Shown: positions 7,341 through 10,192 of the stretch, in pieces | How positions within the stretch are numbered: position 1 is the stretch's first letter | How the letters are laid out: each line of letters starts with the position of its first letter | Origin: Actinomycetota bacterium | Lineage (GTDB): Bacteria > Actinomycetota > Actinomycetes > Streptosporangiales > Streptosporangiaceae | Assembly (NCBI GenBank): GCA_003161205.1 | Contig: PMOU01000414.1 | Location: forward strand, 1,683 to 11,874 | Reading direction: 5' to 3' | Length of the DNA stretch: 10,192 bases | Position numbers and translations under genes: made by a program | The notes under the pieces: model-generated | What the model was told of the DNA's origin: nothing | Seen by the model: the letters and a program-made list of their open reading frames with translations, nothing else | Databases searched by the model: none

Positions 7341-7787
7341 TTACCTGCCGAGCAACTGCTGCTCGCGATACCAGGCTTTCTCGGCAGCGTCCTCAGCTGT
7401 GTCGGCGGCTGCGATCTCGGCATCGACCTCCTCAGGGTAGGACGCCCAGTACCGGACGGCCGCCCGGACCAGCCGCAGCGGGGTACCGGTGTTATCGGCG
7501 ACCAAGCCGATGAGGCCGTCGTCGGCAAGCTCCGGCTCTGCGTCCCGCGCGGACCTGATGGCGCGGACGACTTCCCACACGTCCGGACCGCCGGCCAGGG
7601 CGGCACGACGTCCGGTCGGACCGGACCGGAACATGATTCCGGGTTGCTCGCCCATGCGGAGTGATTCATCAACGAGCCGATTCGCCGCCGAGGACAGGGA
7701 CATCCCGGGGTTGGCGGCGGCGAAAGAGGCGAGCCGATCGGCCACCGCAGGGTCGAACCGTACAGGAGTCGCAGCGCGCTTGCTCAT
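7341..7787 (-). CDS. Antitoxin with RHH-like N-terminus and DUF433 domain
   Basis: 148-residue partner of the DUF5615 toxin. Residues about 8-45 (VRFDPAVADRLASFAA then LSSAANRLVDESLRM) look like a ribbon-helix-helix DNA-binding unit. Residues about 47-125 match DUF433: QPGIMFRSGPTGRRAALAG, PDVWEVVRAI, then a helix-turn-helix-like end LRLVRAAVRYWASYPEEVD. The C-terminal 25 residues are acidic and helical and may wrap the toxin. The gene starts at ATG 7787 with no recognisable Shine-Dalgarno; the sequence just upstream is palindromic and contains a -10-like hexamer. Autorepression by the antitoxin or the complex is expected for this class but not shown here. Confidence 0.85.
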   Translation of the reverse strand: MSKRAATPVRFDPAVADRLASFAAANPGMSLSSAANRLVDESLRMGEQPGIMFRSGPTGRRAALAGGPDVWEVVRAIRSARDAEPELADDGLIGLVADNTGTPLRLVRAAVRYWASYPEEVDAEIAAADTAEDAAEKAWYREQQLLGR

Positions 7788-7788
7788 G

Positions 7789-7801
7789 ACTACATCGTAG
7801 T
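7789..7801 (-). promoter_or_regulatory. Palindrome with embedded -10 for a leaderless toxin-antitoxin mRNA
   Basis: ACTAC and GTAGT flank ATC as a perfect inverted repeat one base from the antitoxin ATG. On the minus strand TACGAT (7794-7799) fits a -10 box and ends 6 bases before the A of the ATG. A transcript would therefore start at or very near the start codon and lack a ribosome site, matching the absence of a Shine-Dalgarno. No TTGAC-like -35 is present at the right distance. The overlap of -10 and palindrome would suit autorepression. Confidence 0.45.
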
Positions 7802-7857
7802 TGGTAGCGTGCGCCGTCGCATCTCCGGGATTTTCGAACAGGTGCCTCGCGGTCGCG

Positions 7858-9309
7858 TCAGTGGTGAGCGGTGGCCTGGTTGGCTGCGGCCAGGACGGCG
7901 ACGACGCTGCGGTCGACGTCAGCCGGGGTGGTCGCCCAGTTGCTGACGCTGATCCGCATGGCCTGGCGGCCGCGCCAGGTGGTCGGACCGCACCAGCAGG
8001 TGCCCTCGCGCTGCAGCGCGGCGATCATCTCCTGCGTCGCGCGAGCGTCGTCGCAGGCGGCCACGACCTGGTTGAGCCGCACCTCGTTCAGCACGTCCAG
8101 CCCTCCGGCGGCCAAGCCGGACGCGAACCGCCTGGCCAGGGCGACGTGGCCGCCGACCAGGCTCGCGACGCCGTCGCGGCCCAGGGCGGCCAGCACGGCC
8201 CACACCTCGGCTCCGCGGGCGCGCTGGGAGGACCCGGGCGTGAACTGCATCGGGTCACGCGCTGCCCCGAGCGGGAGGTAGGAGGCATCGGCCCGCATCG
8301 CGGCCCGCAGCGCCTCGCCGTCGCGCACCAGGGCGATGCCGCAGTCATAGGTGGTGTTCAGCCACTTATGCGCGTCGGTCGCCCAGGAATCGGCGGCAGC
8401 CATCCCCGCCACCTCGCCGGCCACCTGGGGGCACGCGGCGGCCCACAGCCCGAACGCGCCGTCGACATGCACCCAGGCCCCCTGGGCGTGCGCCCAGTCG
8501 ATGAGCGGACCGAACGGGTCGCTGGCTCCGCTGTTGACGTTGCCCGCCTGCAGGCAGAGGATCGCCGGAGAATCCAGCTCCGGCAGCTCCCCCAGGGCGA
8601 TGCGCCCCTGATCATCGGTGCGCAGCCGCACCGCCCGGTCGCGCCCCAGCCCGATCAGGCCCAGCGCCTTGAGCACCGCGGCGTGGACCTCATCACCCAC
8701 CACCACCTGGATCGGGGGCGCGCCGACGAGCCCCGCACCAGCGGCGTCCCAGCCGGCCTGCGTCAGCACGGCGTCCCGGGCGGCCGCCAGGCAGGTCGCA
8801 TTGGCCATCGTCGCCCCGGACACGAATCCCCCGGAGGTCCCGGCGGGCAGGCCGAGGAGCTGGCAGACCCACCCGAGGGCCACCGCGTCCAGGCGGGTCG
8901 CCACCGGGGACATGACCGACAGCGCGGCGTTCTGGTCCCACGCCGCCAGCAGCCACGACACCGCGACCGACACCGGCAGGGCGCCGCCGGAGACGAAGCC
9001 GAAATAACGGGGGCCCGCGCTCGCCATCGTCGCCGCCGAGCCCAGCTCATCCAGGGTCGCCAGCACCCGCGACGGCTCCAGGCCCGCCGCGGGCAACGGG
9101 AAATCCAGTCCGTCCAGGGCGAGCACCGCCTCAGCCGACGGCGCTACCGCGCGATCAGCCAGTCCCTCGAGGTATCGCCCGGCCCGTTCGGCCGCCTCGG
9201 TGAGGAGAGCAGCACGGGACCGGTCATATTCTCCGAAACCGCCCGCCACGCCATCGTCCTCCACACCTCGGACGGTACCGCGACGACAGACCCCGGGCGG
9301 GGATCTCAT
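7858..9309 (-). CDS. PLP-dependent group II amino acid decarboxylase
   Basis: 483-residue fold-type I PLP enzyme of the group II decarboxylase family (aromatic amino acid, histidine and glutamate decarboxylase relatives), which removes the alpha-carboxylate to give an amine. Seen in order: SAGPRYFGFVSGGALP (about 97-112); the cofactor-phosphate region GGFVSGATMAN (160-170); H209 in DEVHAAV, the expected ring-stacking histidine; D283 in HVDGAFGLW, expected to bind the pyridine nitrogen; and the Schiff-base lysine K315 in TDAHKWLNTTYDCG. The C-terminus MRISVSNWATTPADVD is also typical. Full length for the family. ATG 9309 lies 19 bases after the MocR stop and lacks a clear Shine-Dalgarno; a GTG at 9264 is an alternative. 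HVDGAFG replaces the more usual HVDAAWGG, and I cannot name the substrate. Close coupling to the MocR gene suggests that regulator controls it. Confidence 0.88.
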   Translation of the reverse strand: MRSPPGVCRRGTVRGVEDDGVAGGFGEYDRSRAALLTEAAERAGRYLEGLADRAVAPSAEAVLALDGLDFPLPAAGLEPSRVLATLDELGSAATMASAGPRYFGFVSGGALPVSVAVSWLLAAWDQNAALSVMSPVATRLDAVALGWVCQLLGLPAGTSGGFVSGATMANATCLAAARDAVLTQAGWDAAGAGLVGAPPIQVVVGDEVHAAVLKALGLIGLGRDRAVRLRTDDQGRIALGELPELDSPAILCLQAGNVNSGASDPFGPLIDWAHAQGAWVHVDGAFGLWAAACPQVAGEVAGMAAADSWATDAHKWLNTTYDCGIALVRDGEALRAAMRADASYLPLGAARDPMQFTPGSSQRARGAEVWAVLAALGRDGVASLVGGHVALARRFASGLAAGGLDVLNEVRLNQVVAACDDARATQEMIAALQREGTCWCGPTTWRGRQAMRISVSNWATTPADVDRSVVAVLAAANQATAHH

Positions 9310-9328
9310 GCCGATGGCGGCCGGGCTT

Positions 9329-10192
9329 TCACCCGGGCTGGGCGGCGAGAATGAGGTTCAGCGTGCGCAGGGCCGCGGACAGGCCGGTGGTGCTGACGGC
9401 GCCGAACCCGATCAGGAGGCCCGATTGTGCCGGGGCGGTCTGGAAGCACTCGCGCAGCCCCGACGTGAGGATGCCGTGCCTGGCCGCGGCCTGGAGCACC
9501 TCGTTCTCGCCAAGCCCTTCTCGCAGCACCGCGGCGACGTGCAGTCCGACACCAGCGGCACAGGGCGTCAGGTGGCCGGCCAGCGGCCCGGACAGCGCCT
9601 CGAGGAGGACATGGTGGCGCTCGGCGTAGATGCGCCTATTGCGCCGGATGTGTTTGTCGAGGAGGCCATCGCTGATGAAACCGGCCAGGGCGGTCTGCAT
9701 CGCGGTCGGCGGATGCCAGTCGATGAGCTGCCGCAGGGCGGCGATCGGCTCGAACAGCGGCTGGGGCACCACCGTGAAGCCGAGCCGGACCGACGGGGAG
9801 AACGTTTTGGAGAAGGAACCCACATACACCACCCGGCCGCTCGCATCGAGGGCCTGGAGAGGCTCCAGCGGCCGGTCGACGTAGCGGAATTCGGTGTCGT
9901 AGTCATCTTCGATGACCGCCGCGTCGTGACGCTCCGCCCAGCGCAGCAGGGCCCTGCGCCGGGGCATCGACATGGTCACGCCGAACGGATACTGATGCGA
10001 GGGGGTGACGTAGACGATGCGCGCTGCGTCCGGCAGCAGATCCACCACCAGTCCCTGATCATCGACGGGTACGCCGACGACTCGCGCGCCGAGCGCGCCG
10101 AACAGGCGGACCACCGGCACATAGCCGGGGTCTTCGACCGCGACGCAGTCGCCGGGTTCGAGCAAGATGCGGGCGACCAGGTCGATGGCATG
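9329..10192 (-). CDS. MocR/GntR-family regulator with aminotransferase-like domain (5' end outside window)
   Basis: C-terminal 287 residues of a MocR-type transcription factor; the frame is open to the window edge, and the N-terminal GntR winged-helix domain lies beyond it. The visible part is the class I aminotransferase-like effector domain: LLEPGDCVAVEDPGY, VTPSHQYPFGVTMSMPRRRALL, IEDDYDTEFRY, then the PLP-binding lysine in GSFSKTFSPSVRLGF (codon 9806-9808). IRRNRRIYAERH follows, and the chain ends in a normal C-terminus. All the PLP-contact motifs look intact, so it probably senses PLP or an amino acid aldimine. MocR genes are often divergent from their targets; here the regulator is upstream of and co-directional with the decarboxylase, 19 bases apart. 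A true PLP aminotransferase is less likely given the TPSHQYP and EDDYDxEFRY signatures. Confidence 0.9.
   Translation of the reverse strand, partial: HAIDLVARILLEPGDCVAVEDPGYVPVVRLFGALGARVVGVPVDDQGLVVDLLPDAARIVYVTPSHQYPFGVTMSMPRRRALLRWAERHDAAVIEDDYDTEFRYVDRPLEPLQALDASGRVVYVGSFSKTFSPSVRLGFTVVPQPLFEPIAALRQLIDWHPPTAMQTALAGFISDGLLDKHIRRNRRIYAERHHVLLEALSGPLAGHLTPCAAGVGLHVAAVLREGLGENEVLQAAARHGILTSGLRECFQTAPAQSGLLIGFGAVSTTGLSAALRTLNLILAAQPG

Noticed and set aside
7801..9354. 517-residue plus-strand open frame
   Set aside because: It lies antisense to the decarboxylase, which has intact PLP motifs. The composition (Gly/Arg/His/Gln-rich, no recognisable domain) is that of a shadow frame in GC-rich DNA.

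Overview
The window is very GC-rich DNA. Its codon use is strongly biased to G/C in third position, and long open frames occur on both strands, as expected of a high-GC actinomycete (Actinomycetota). Supporting family-level cues are an EthA-type Baeyer-Villiger monooxygenase, a kinase-like/UPF0104 membrane fusion, a MocR regulator and a DUF433/DUF5615 toxin-antitoxin pair. The genus cannot be read from the sequence. No rRNA, tRNA, CRISPR array, transposase or phage gene is visible. There is no gene-free stretch longer than about 180 bases.

Left block (71-5230, all minus strand, transcribed right to left). A membrane protein of about 834 residues joins N-terminal membrane helices, a degenerate protein-kinase-like domain and a C-terminal UPF0104/MprF-type flippase-like membrane domain. 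It is followed by a broken zinc-independent quinone oxidoreductase gene, which has lost its NADPH-binding centre through an internal deletion plus frame change. Last comes a 605-residue protein of unknown role whose C-terminal part resembles DUF6398. The last two are 27 bases apart and may share a transcript.

Centre (5231-6908). A 175-base divergent intergenic region holds a perfect 9-bp inverted repeat, and a plus-strand EthA-like Baeyer-Villiger monooxygenase follows. The monooxygenase converges on the next block, with a small GC hairpin between the two stop codons.

Right block (6972-10192, all minus strand). A MocR/GntR-type regulator, cut off by the window edge, is followed after 19 bases by a PLP-dependent group II amino acid decarboxylase. 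This looks like a co-transcribed regulator-enzyme pair in which both proteins use PLP. Downstream is a two-gene toxin-antitoxin module (RHH-DUF433 antitoxin, then DUF5615 PIN-like toxin). Its probable leaderless promoter is embedded in a small palindrome.

Most of the window is recognisable accessory or peripheral metabolism. I see no clear multi-gene novel system. The points most worth a second look are the kinase-like/flippase-like fusion, the MocR-decarboxylase pair with unknown substrate, the DUF6398-containing protein, the oxidoreductase with its catalytic core excised, and the operator-like palindromes.
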